Source of the DNA: Planctomycetota bacterium
Lineage (GTDB): Bacteria; Planctomycetota; UBA1135; GCA-002686595
DNA length: 38,012 nucleotides
NCBI GenBank assembly: GCA_016795245.1
Contig: JAEUIA010000042.1
Span: 1-38,012 of the forward strand
Direction of reading: 5' to 3'
Positions 8,926 to 16,512 of this stretch are shown here, in pieces. The notes below the pieces were generated by a model, which saw only the letters and a program-made list of their open reading frames with translations, did not search any database and was not told where the DNA came from. The position numbers were made by a program, and so were the translations under genes. Each line of letters begins with the position of its first letter. Within the stretch, counting starts at the first letter, position 1.

Positions 8926-9891
8926 TCAACGCGCGTCGCCTTGCGGTTTGAACCCGCCCGTGAGTCGTTCGTGGATCAGGTCCATCATCCCGATCCACGA
9001 CTCGGCACCGGTCAGGCCGCCGCACATGTTGGGCAACTCGACGATCCTGGCTCCGGTCGCGCGTGCGATCTCGGAGACGGTGTCGTTGTTCGACCACAGC
9101 GCCGTCAGGATCGGCGCACCCGGTTCCTGCTTCATGGTCTCCACCAGGCCGGCGATGTGATTCGGCGTGGGCGGGATGCCGGGCTTCGATTCGATCGAAC
9201 CCTGGATCACGAGACCGTACGCGTCGGCGAGGTAATTGTATTCCTTGTGGTAGACGACGATGCGCTTCGCCTTCCAGTCTTTCCCCAGCGCCGTCCAACG
9301 CACCGACGCTTCCTCCAGTTTCTTGGAGTAGAGAGCGAAGCGTTCGTCATAGCCGGCTTTGGAACCCGGATCGACCTCGACCAGGTGGTCGTGGATCACC
9401 CGCGCCATGTGCATTCCCGCGCGCGGATCGAGGTTCATGTGCGGATTGCCTTGCGGATGGATGTCGCCGTCCTTGCGCGTGAGCGCCGTCGGGACGTCGA
9501 GCGCGCGAAAGCCTTCCGACACGTTGACGAAGCCCGGCTTGCCGGGAGCGATCTTCGCGTTGCGGCAATTCTCCAACAGGCCGGGCACGAAGCCGGACTC
9601 GAGCGAGAGGCCGATCTGCACGAATACGTCCGCACGGCTCAGGGCCACGAGGTGGCTGGGCTTGCCGGTCAACGCGTGCGTGTTCTCCTTGCCCTTGTAG
9701 AGCGTCGAGACCTCGACGCGGTCGCCGCCGATCACGCGGGTGATGTCGGCCAGATCGGGCAAGGTACAGACCACCTTGAGCGGGTCCGCCGCCGAGGCCG
9801 CCCGCGTCAGGACGAACGGCGCAGCGACGAGGACGAGGAACAGGGCCGCGAAACCGCGGCGCGAAAAACGGATCAGGTGTGTGTTCTGCAT
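8926..9891 (-). CDS. znuA: Periplasmic metal-binding protein (ZnuA family)
   Basis: 321-residue solute-binding protein of the cluster A-I family, delivering Zn2+ or Mn2+ to the permease. A signal peptide occupies about residues 1-35. It begins with S-R-R-G-F-A-A, which resembles a Tat motif, followed by a long hydrophobic run and an A-A-S-A-A cleavage region. Expected metal ligands are His72 (N-T-H-A-L), His151 (G-N-P-H-M) and His215 (V-Y-H-K-E), with a carboxylate near 270-274. The His/Asp-rich loop of classical ZnuA is only a short D-G-D-I-H-P-Q-G-N-P-H. ATG at 9891 is preferred over a TTG at 9909 that overlaps the preceding gene; it leaves 11 bases after the barrel gene stop. Confidence 0.9.
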   Translation of the reverse strand: MQNTHLIRFSRRGFAALFLVLVAAPFVLTRAASAADPLKVVCTLPDLADITRVIGGDRVEVSTLYKGKENTHALTGKPSHLVALSRADVFVQIGLSLESGFVPGLLENCRNAKIAPGKPGFVNVSEGFRALDVPTALTRKDGDIHPQGNPHMNLDPRAGMHMARVIHDHLVEVDPGSKAGYDERFALYSKKLEEASVRWTALGKDWKAKRIVVYHKEYNYLADAYGLVIQGSIESKPGIPPTPNHIAGLVETMKQEPGAPILTALWSNNDTVSEIARATGARIVELPNMCGGLTGAESWIGMMDLIHERLTGGFKPQGDAR

Positions 9892-9902
9892 GAGAGTAGC
9901 GC

Positions 9903-11150
9903 TCACCAATTGACGCCGTGGCCGTGCGCCCCGACGAAGACCGTGTACTGCAGGGCGAAACGAACGGAGTCCTCGCCGGCATCGCGATCCACCAGGGCGA
10001 CAGCGAGGCGCAAGCGCTGAAACTCGGAGAGCATGCGGGTGTAGTACGCCTCCATCTCGGCCGCGTGCGGCGTGCCGGCTTCGGGCAACTCGACGCGGCC
10101 GAATTGCATTCCGGCGCTGTTGGACTTGTCCCAGGCGTAGTCGCCGAAGACGTAGTACCCGCCCAGGTCTTGCGACACGACCTCGACGACGTCGTCGGCC
10201 GGGTTGCCCGGTGTTCCGCTGTCGCCGATCGTCGAGTAGGTGTCGCCGGTGTCGAGCAGGTACTCACCTCCGAAGGTCCAGCTTTGGAGGCCCGTGTCGC
10301 TCGTCCACCCGTAGGTCGCGTCCAAACCGAACACCGTGTTGTCCAACCCGCGCTGCTCGTCGCCGCTGGGCTCGAAGGTGTAGGCGAAGCTCGGCAGCAT
10401 GCGCGCCGAGGCTCCGACTTGAAGGACGCCGTTCTCGCCGATGTCGGTGAACGCAGTCACGCGGGCCGTGAAGTTGAAGTCCTCGATGTGTTTGCGGTCG
10501 GCGATGCTCTGAGCAGCTTGCGAATCCGGATCGATCTCATCGACGCTTTCGGGCAGCAGGTTCGCGAACGCGCCGATCGACCAGCGCACGGCCGTCTTGT
10601 CCCCGATCGAACCCCACGAATCCCACTGCACGCCGTCGCCCTTGACTTCGTCGCCCAGGTACGTGCGCAGGACGAGCGGTCGCTCGAGCGTGCGCAACTC
10701 GTGCACGTGCGTCTGCATCTGCTTGCCGAAGTCGATGAAGAAGCGTCCGGCGCGAATGGTGCTGTGCCCGCCGAGTCCGGTGTAGTGCACGGCCGCTTCT
10801 TCGATCGCGATGCTCTCGCCGTCGGTGGCGGCGGTGAAGTAGGCCCACGCATGGGGATCGACCCAGGACTGAGCGGCAAATTCCAACGAGCGCAGCTCGA
10901 TCGATTCTCCGTCGGCGGAGGGTCCGGAGTTGTGAATCGAATCGAGGATCGAGTCGAGGACGAACGAGAACGCGGGGTTGAAGGAACTCGAAAAACGGTT
11001 GGTCTGGCCGGAATCGGCGGCAGACCCTGGGGCCGAATAGTGGGTAGGGGCGCTCGGCATGCCGGGCGTCTGGAAGACTGGACCTTGGGCTACGGCCGGA
11101 AGTGCGCCGGCGGCCGCGCAGAGCGCGACCTGCAATACGTGGTGGGACAT
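9903..11150 (-). CDS. Outer-membrane beta-barrel (porin-like), linked to metal uptake
   Basis: 415-residue exported protein. The signal peptide (M-S-H-H-V-L-Q-V-A-L-C-A-A-A-G-A-L-P-A-V-A-Q) ends at about residue 22. The rest alternates polar and hydrophobic residues with many aromatic strand ends (W-A-Y-F-T-A-A-T-D, R-A-G-R-F-F-I-D-F, Y-Y-V-F-G-D-Y) and finishes on ...Q-Y-T-V-F-V-G-A-H-G-H-G-V-N-W, an aromatic terminal residue typical of outer-membrane barrels. No TonB box or plug domain is visible, so it looks like a porin rather than a classical TonB receptor. Placed directly upstream of the binding-protein gene in one operon, it is plausibly the outer-membrane entry for zinc. Similar barrels accompany zinc-regulated operons elsewhere, but the assignment here rests on context. 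Confidence 0.75.
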   Translation of the reverse strand: MSHHVLQVALCAAAGALPAVAQGPVFQTPGMPSAPTHYSAPGSAADSGQTNRFSSSFNPAFSFVLDSILDSIHNSGPSADGESIELRSLEFAAQSWVDPHAWAYFTAATDGESIAIEEAAVHYTGLGGHSTIRAGRFFIDFGKQMQTHVHELRTLERPLVLRTYLGDEVKGDGVQWDSWGSIGDKTAVRWSIGAFANLLPESVDEIDPDSQAAQSIADRKHIEDFNFTARVTAFTDIGENGVLQVGASARMLPSFAYTFEPSGDEQRGLDNTVFGLDATYGWTSDTGLQSWTFGGEYLLDTGDTYSTIGDSGTPGNPADDVVEVVSQDLGGYYVFGDYAWDKSNSAGMQFGRVELPEAGTPHAAEMEAYYTRMLSEFQRLRLAVALVDRDAGEDSVRFALQYTVFVGAHGHGVNW

Positions 11151-11330
11151 GATGTTCTTGTGACAGGGACGGAGCGGCGGAGACGACCCGCGCGAAGCGG
11201 GACGGAAAGGTCCGCGCAGCACGAAGCGCGCGCGCAAACCGAATCGCGCGACGCCGACCTCGGTGCCGAGATCAGGCGAGCACGCCGCGAGCACCGGACG
11301 GAATCCGTGCGCTCGAGAGGTCACCGAATC

Positions 11331-11347
11331 GCAGCGCGACGCGCTGC
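11331..11347 (-). terminator. Perfect 7-bp hairpin just after the His-rich gene stop
   Basis: GCAGCGC / GAC / GCGCTGC forms a perfect 7-bp stem with a 3-base loop, starting two bases beyond the stop codon of the His-rich gene. There is no T-run after it on the minus strand, so it is not a standard intrinsic terminator. It may cause partial termination or protect the upstream message before the barrel gene. Confidence 0.35.
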
Positions 11348-11349
11348 AA

Positions 11350-11760
11350 TCACGCGCAACAGAGCGGCGGCGAATGCTTGGGCGCGAAACACAGCGGCGC
11401 CAAGGCCCGTCGTTCGCCCGTCGAGCACGCGACGACGACGACCGGATCACCGTCGATCGGCACGGTCACTTGCGGATCCGATGACCACGGCGAAGCGCCG
11501 GACCACAACAGCGTCGCCAGCAAGCAATGTTCGTGTCCGTGATCCGGCGCCGTCGGGTTCACGCCGGGGCCGACGGGGGCTGCGTGCGCGGCGGGTGCGT
11601 GCTGGTCGGCGACGTGCAGCAACTCGCCGTGCGCCGCGCACACGGCGTGATTCGACTGCGCCGCGTGAATGGACTCGGCCACGCGTCCGACCAGCACGAG
11701 CACGCTCAGCGCCAGCGCGGCGCTGACGCCGAGGATCGAGCGGAAGGCGGGTACGGTCAT
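11350..11760 (-). CDS. Small exported His/Cys-rich protein, probable metal-handling factor
   Basis: 136-residue protein with one N-terminal hydrophobic segment (A-A-L-A-L-S-V-L-V-L-V-G, about residues 12-24; signal peptide or anchor). The exported part carries ten histidines, including the cluster D-H-G-H-E-H-C, and the C-terminal C-F-A-P-K-H-S-P-P-L-C-C-A. Such sequence can bind Zn or Cu. It resembles in style the small DUF2946-type proteins found with metal genes, but I cannot confirm membership. It is the first gene of the minus-strand metal-uptake unit, with a consensus-like promoter 34 bases upstream. The start at 11760 excludes an Arg-rich extension that lies in non-coding DNA. Confidence 0.65.
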   Translation of the reverse strand: MTVPAFRSILGVSAALALSVLVLVGRVAESIHAAQSNHAVCAAHGELLHVADQHAPAAHAAPVGPGVNPTAPDHGHEHCLLATLLWSGASPWSSDPQVTVPIDGDPVVVVACSTGERRALAPLCFAPKHSPPLCCA

Positions 11761-11793
11761 GGCGGGCCGCCGAGGCGGTCGGCGTCCGTGCGG

Positions 11794-11822
11794 ATTGGAG
11801 CCGCCTGTCCGACTCCTGTCAA
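11794..11822 (-). promoter_or_regulatory. Candidate sigma70-type promoter of the metal-uptake unit
   Basis: On the minus strand TTGACA (11822-11817) is a perfect -35, followed after exactly 17 bases by TCCAAT (11799-11794), a 4/6 match to TATAAT. It ends 33 bases before the ATG of the His-rich gene. This is the best -35 hexamer noticed in the window. No clear Zur-type palindrome overlaps it. Confidence 0.5.
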
Positions 11823-12041
11823 TGCCGCCGCCGCCGGGGCTGCGTATAGACCCCGTAGCGTCGACTTCCGCCGGGCGAGGCATGCGGGTGGGCGCAGGTG
11901 CAACTCGCAGCGCTCCACGATCTCGCCGGAAATCCAAGTCTGCTGCGTAACCGGCGCGTTGCGGCTCGGTTGTGCTGTCGATCGCACCCGAGTTCCGAGT
12001 ATCGACGGCTCGCAGCTCAGGGCGATCGGGATCCACTCGTG

Positions 12042-12175
12042 GGTCCCCGCGAATGGGGACCGGTCCAAGCAGCGGACCGGCACGACGCGAGGGACGGCGC
12101 ACGCTGGTCTGCGACCGGCGGGCGCCGTCCTGTTTCGTCTTGTGCGCTCTGCGCGGCAGCAGAGGGGTAGAGCGC
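12042..12175. ncRNA. Cluster of four perfect stem-loops, possible structured RNA
   Basis: Stem 1: GGTCCCC (12042-12048), loop GCGAAT, GGGGACC (12055-12061). Stem 2: CCGGTCC (12060-12066), loop of 7, GGACCGG (12074-12080); it shares two bases with stem 1, so the two compete at the joint. Stem 3: GGACGGCGC (12092-12100) pairs with GCGCCGTCC (12122-12130) and encloses GGTC-TGC-GACC (12106-12116). Stem 4: GCGCTCT (12144-12150) pairs with AGAGCGC (12169-12175), with an alternative inner pairing CTCTGC/GCAGAG (12147-12152/12159-12164). On the minus strand the cluster begins 6 bases after the radical SAM stop and lies upstream of the metal operon. Stem 4 could be its terminator; the rest may be a leader RNA, small RNA or palindromic repeat. 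No known RNA family was recognised. Confidence 0.35.
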
Positions 12176-12181
12176 GACAGC

Positions 12182-13030
12182 TCAGGGTGAGAGTCGGACG
12201 GGCAATCCCGCCGCCTCGACGCGCGCCGCGAACGCGTCCAGCCATGCTCGCGGCACTTCCGAGATGTGCGCGGCTTCAGGCTGGTAGGACTCGCGCGCGG
12301 GACCGTACATGTGCACGCCTTTCAGCGGCACGCCGGCACTCACGAGCTCGCGCACGAAGCGAACGTAAGCGTCCGATTCGGCGTCGCTCGGCGGCTCGCC
12401 CTTCCAGGCCAGGACCATCGTCTGCAGCCAGGTCGTGCAGGCGCGCGCCGCGAGTTCGACGTTCGTGCGCGTGCGCGCGAGCCCGGCGCGGGCGTTGTTC
12501 AAACGCGCCGTGCCTTCCTCGGTCGCGCTGTCGAGCTTGAACCACACCACGCCGGCCAGTTCGTGGAGCGTGCGCAGCCCGCGTTGCACCTCGGGTTTGT
12601 GGATCAGAGACCCGTTCGTGATCAGCACGATCTGCGTGTCGCGCGCCTCGTCGAACTCGCGCAGCACACGGCCGATCAAGGCGACGACTTCAGGAAACTG
12701 TGGGCAAGACGTCGGTTCGCCGTTGCCGGAGATCGACACGTCCTTGAGCACGCGCCAGCGTTCTTCGGGCACGTTCTTCTGCATCCAGTCGCCGCGCAGG
12801 ATGTCGATCAGCATCCCGCGCAATTCGCGCTCCAAGAGCTGCAGATCGCAGTCCGGAGCATTGCCGAACTTGAGGTCGGGGATCTCGCAGTAGACACAGC
12901 GCCAGTTGCAGGCGCTGTTCGTGTTCAAGTTCACGCCGACGGACACGCCGCCCGCGCGCCTGCCCAGCACGGCGTAGACGTAGGTCAGACCCGACTTGCG
13001 CCGATCGTGATCGTGAATCGACAGGCTCAT
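12182..13030 (-). CDS. Radical SAM protein (COG0731/COG1313-like)
   Basis: 282-residue enzyme with the [4Fe-4S]/SAM motif C-N-W-R-C-V-Y-C (C-x3-C-x2-C, about residues 42-49) and the SAM-binding G-N-G-E-P-T in D-V-S-I-S-G-N-G-E-P-T-S-C-P. These features and the T-N-G-S-L strand fit the small radical SAM proteins related to wyosine-forming enzymes (COG0731/COG1313). The substrate is unknown. The start at 13030 (MSLSIHDHDRR) is chosen because the frame upstream enters the divergent methyltransferase gene. Only 30 bases separate the two starts. Confidence 0.85.
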   Translation of the reverse strand: MSLSIHDHDRRKSGLTYVYAVLGRRAGGVSVGVNLNTNSACNWRCVYCEIPDLKFGNAPDCDLQLLERELRGMLIDILRGDWMQKNVPEERWRVLKDVSISGNGEPTSCPQFPEVVALIGRVLREFDEARDTQIVLITNGSLIHKPEVQRGLRTLHELAGVVWFKLDSATEEGTARLNNARAGLARTRTNVELAARACTTWLQTMVLAWKGEPPSDAESDAYVRFVRELVSAGVPLKGVHMYGPARESYQPEAAHISEVPRAWLDAFAARVEAAGLPVRLSP

Positions 13031-13045
13031 TCTCGTGCTCGAAAA

Positions 13046-13053
13046 CGTAACAT
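13046..13053 (+). promoter_or_regulatory. Candidate -10 element (CGTAACAT) close to a start codon
   Basis: CGTAACAT lies only 7 bases before the methyltransferase ATG within a 30-base divergent gap. If it is a -10, the transcript would begin at or next to the start codon (leaderless). GGTAACAT is also found 45 bases before the semialdehyde dehydrogenase gene (19407-19414). Confidence 0.25.
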
Positions 13054-13060
13054 CCCGCGT

Positions 13061-13873
13061 ATGTCCTCGCCCTATCCGCTCGGCACGACCGATCTGGAAC
13101 TCGAACGGCTCGACTTCCAGCACGCAGTCTGGGGCGGGCACACGCGTGCCTTCTTCGACCGGCTGCGCATCGGCACCGGCGCGCGCGTGCTCGATCTCGG
13201 CTGCGGCACGGGAGCCGTGACCTACGAGTTGGCGGAACGCGTCGGTACGTCGGGCTCGGTGACCGCGATCGACGAGTCACCGCGCTGGATCGAGCACGTG
13301 GAGAGAGAGATCGAGCGGCGCGGATTGCGCAACGTGTCCGTGCAACGTTCGCGGATCGAGGACCTGAATCTGCCCGTCGAGACCTTCGACGTGGTGTTCG
13401 CGCGCTGGGTATTCAGCTTTCTCTCCGAGCCCGATGCCGTCGCGCGCACGCTCGCACGCGCGCTCGTGCCCGGGGGCGTGCTGATGATCCAGGACTACAA
13501 TCACGAGGGCATCTCGGTGTTCCCCGAGAGCGACGCCTTTCGCGCCGTGGTGCGCGCCACGCGCGCAACCTACGCGCAGGCGGGCGGCGATGCCTGGGTC
13601 GCCGGTCGCGTCGCGCGCATCTTCGTGAACGCTGATCTGGACCTGGTCGACCTGCAAGCGAACGCCTTGTGCGGCGGACCGAGCTCGCCGGTGTTTCGCT
13701 GGGCGGACGCGTTCTTCCCGCACTTCTCCGGCGTCATGGAAGCGAACGGCACGTTGAGCGCCACCGATCGCGCGCAATTTCTGTCCGACTGGCAGACGCG
13801 CAAACGCGACCCCGACGCGCTGTTTTTCTCACCGCTCGTCGTCGATGCGGCCGGGCGCAAGAGGGGTCCGTGA
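13061..13873 (+). CDS. SAM-dependent methyltransferase (class I)
   Basis: 270-residue class I methyltransferase. Motif I is V-L-D-L-G-C-G-T-G-A-V (about residues 43-53), the acidic motif II is V-T-A-I-D-E-S (about 67-73), and a post-motif strand F-D-V-V-F-A-R-W-V-F-S-F carries the usual Arg. The fold fits the UbiE/methyltransf_25 group. No substrate can be inferred. It is divergent from the radical SAM gene, with 30 bases between starts, so the two may share a control region. It converges with the deacetylase gene 7 bases downstream. Confidence 0.85.
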   Translation: MSSPYPLGTTDLELERLDFQHAVWGGHTRAFFDRLRIGTGARVLDLGCGTGAVTYELAERVGTSGSVTAIDESPRWIEHVEREIERRGLRNVSVQRSRIEDLNLPVETFDVVFARWVFSFLSEPDAVARTLARALVPGGVLMIQDYNHEGISVFPESDAFRAVVRATRATYAQAGGDAWVAGRVARIFVNADLDLVDLQANALCGGPSSPVFRWADAFFPHFSGVMEANGTLSATDRAQFLSDWQTRKRDPDALFFSPLVVDAAGRKRGP

Positions 13874-13880
13874 CGTTCCC

Positions 13881-14821
<941 letters not shown>

Positions 14822-14825
<4 letters not shown>

Positions 14826-16126
14826 CGGCCGTTGAAGAGGTTCTTGTACTTGGGGTGATCGATCAGCCCCGCGAATGCCGGATCGCTCTTGAGCGCCACG
14901 AGCTGCTTGGCCGTCAAGGGCGCGCGCTCGAGCGTCGTGCCGGCGTCGTTGATGCGCTTCGTCATGGCGTAGCAGCGCGCCAGGCCGATGTGCGCGTTGA
15001 CTTGCTGCGAACGTAGATCGTCCGCGCCGATCTGGATCGCCTTCTTGTAGTCGTTGAGCGCTTCCTTGTAGTCGTTGATCCTGTACAGCACGTCCGCGCG
15101 CGCGGTGTAGGCGTTGGGCCAGTCCTTGTTGCGATTGACCGCCTCATCGTACGGCGCGAGCAATTCCTTGCGCGCGTTGCGGTCGCCGGCGACGACCAGC
15201 ACGACCAGCGCACCCTCGGCGATCTCGCGCGTCTGCGACTCGGACAGTTTGCGCAGCTCGCGGCGCGCTTCCGGATCCATGCGGTCGGCGACCGTGGGAA
15301 GGAAATCGAATACTTTCTGTCGTTGCGCCACGGTGGCGGAGATCTCGCCCGCGACCTTGATCCAGCCGAGCACGCTGACCCGGTCGACGGCTTCGGGGAC
15401 GGCGCGGTAGTAGTTCAAGAGCGGATCGAGGTGGCGCACGGCTTCCACGGGCGAGGCCAGGATGCGCAACACTCGCGGCGCCATCGAACTCTTCTTCGAA
15501 GCGGCCAACGCCTCCAGCACGGCGTCGACCACTTCAGGTCGCGCGTCGACCAGACCCTCGTCGAGGATCTTGTCGTTCGCCTCGCCGCCCAGACGCGCGA
15601 GTGCGAGCAGCGAGACAGCGCGCAACTCGCCGTGATTCGAGCGATAGATGCCGACCAGCACCGGTCCCGCGCGATCCGCGTCCGGCGCGAGGCCCAGCGC
15701 CGTGATCGCATTGGCGCGGCCGTCGACCGAACCCGTCTGCGCGATCTCGATCAGCCGCGTCGTGGCGGCGCGCGTCTTGAGGTCCATGAGCGTCAGCATC
15801 ACGTATTGGGCGCGCAGCTTGTCCGCGTCCGTGCCCTGCGCGCCCGGGTCGATACGATCGACGAGCAACAGCGCGCATTCCGGGCCGAGCGCGACGAGCG
15901 CTTTCCTGGCCGATTCGAGCGCCTCCAGATCGCGCGGAATCGCCGCCGCGTCCATCGCCGCGATCAGGCGGTCGACGTCGCCGCGCATGTTGTCGACGAT
16001 CGAATCGCGGTAGCCGCGCAGTCGCGTCAGCAGCTCTTGCAACGACTCGCGCCCGATCGTGGGGGCCGCGGGCGCGGAGGTGAACAGCGTGACGGCGGCG
16101 AAGGCCAGGAAGAGCGGGCGGCGCAT
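14822..16126 (-). CDS. Exported HEAT-repeat/TPR protein
   Basis: 434-residue protein with a signal peptide (L-F-L-A-F-A-A-V-T-L-F-T-S-A-P-A-A, cleavage near residue 20). Residues about 60-260 consist of alpha-helical HEAT-like repeats (repeated A-x-x-A-L-x-x-L-G and A-V-S-L-L-A-L-A-R-L-G patterns). Residues about 330-400 hold TPR units (A-Y-T-A-R-A-D-V-L-Y-R-I-N-D-Y-K-E-A-L, then D-Y-K-K-A-I-Q-I-G). It is probably a periplasmic scaffold. It is the upstream partner in a coupled pair with the deacetylase, which is odd because the scaffold is exported and the enzyme has no signal peptide. Confidence 0.75.
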
Positions 16127-16512
16127 GCCCTATTCTCTACCACACGCCGTGGAAAGAGTTTCCGACCGCGTGCTCAGGCCGCCGGTCGGTTCGGTCGGAG
16201 CACGACCCAGCGCCCGCGGCGGCCCCATTCGCCGGGCGACAGGCCCTCGACGCGCGCCGCCGGCAGCACTCGGGCCGCAGCGGGCACGGAGACCGGAGGT
16301 CGCGGGCCGTAGATCGCCCGCAGGCGCAAACGGTGTCGGAAGATCCACGATCGCACGCGGACCTATTCGGCCGCCGCACTCGCGAAAAGCGAGCAGACCT
16401 CTGGGAAAACGGCGAAGTTCGCGCCGTGCAAAGAACGCGTTTCGACCCGCGCCGCAATCTCGCGTGGCGCGACCGGCCGGGCGCATGTTCTGATGTTCGG
16501 CTGGTGTAGCCC
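16127..16512. other. 386-base gap upstream of mnmG
   Basis: The only coding candidate is a 60-codon minus-strand frame (annotated separately). No tRNA, repeat or terminator was recognised. The mnmG start has no Shine-Dalgarno, and no convincing -10/-35 pair was seen in the 150 bases before it. Confidence 0.5.
16174..16356 (-). CDS. Small basic protein of 60 residues (hypothetical)
   Basis: A GTG-initiated frame of 60 codons, closed upstream by an in-frame TAG. About 85% of third codon positions are G or C, as in proven genes here. The product starts with a basic amphipathic helix (R-S-W-I-F-R-H-R-L-R-L-R-A-I-Y-G) and ends in G-E-W-G-R-R-G-R-W-V-V-L-R-P. No domain was recognised. It sits alone between the HEAT/TPR gene and mnmG. 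It could be a real small RNA- or DNA-binding protein, or a chance frame in GC-rich DNA. Confidence 0.4.
   Translation of the reverse strand: MRSWIFRHRLRLRAIYGPRPPVSVPAAARVLPAARVEGLSPGEWGRRGRWVVLRPNRPAA

Larger units (their letters stand above)
11761..12181. other. 421-base non-coding stretch with promoter and stem-loop cluster
   Basis: No supported gene lies here. The left part holds the promoter at 11794-11822. The right part, 12042-12175, holds four perfect stem-loops (annotated separately). The middle, about 11830-12040, shows only an imperfect direct repeat of CCGAGT near 11990 and nothing I can identify. No tRNA signature (T-loop GTTCGA) was seen on either strand. Confidence 0.6.

Noticed and set aside
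9918..11726. 602-codon plus-strand open frame opposite the barrel and His-rich genes
   Set aside because: It is the mirror frame of GC-rich genes: Arg/Ala/Val-rich, no domains, no hydrophobic core, and it spans two real minus-strand genes plus the hairpin between them.
12042..12175. Possible tRNA, SRP RNA, RNase P RNA or cobalamin riboswitch
   Set aside because: None of the diagnostic conserved boxes (T-loop GTTCGA, SRP GGAAG tetraloop region, RNase P 5' GAGGAAAGTCC, B12 box) is visible on either strand.
12266..13060. N-terminal 265-codon extension of the methyltransferase frame
   Set aside because: It is antisense to the radical SAM gene; the family N-terminus begins at 13061.
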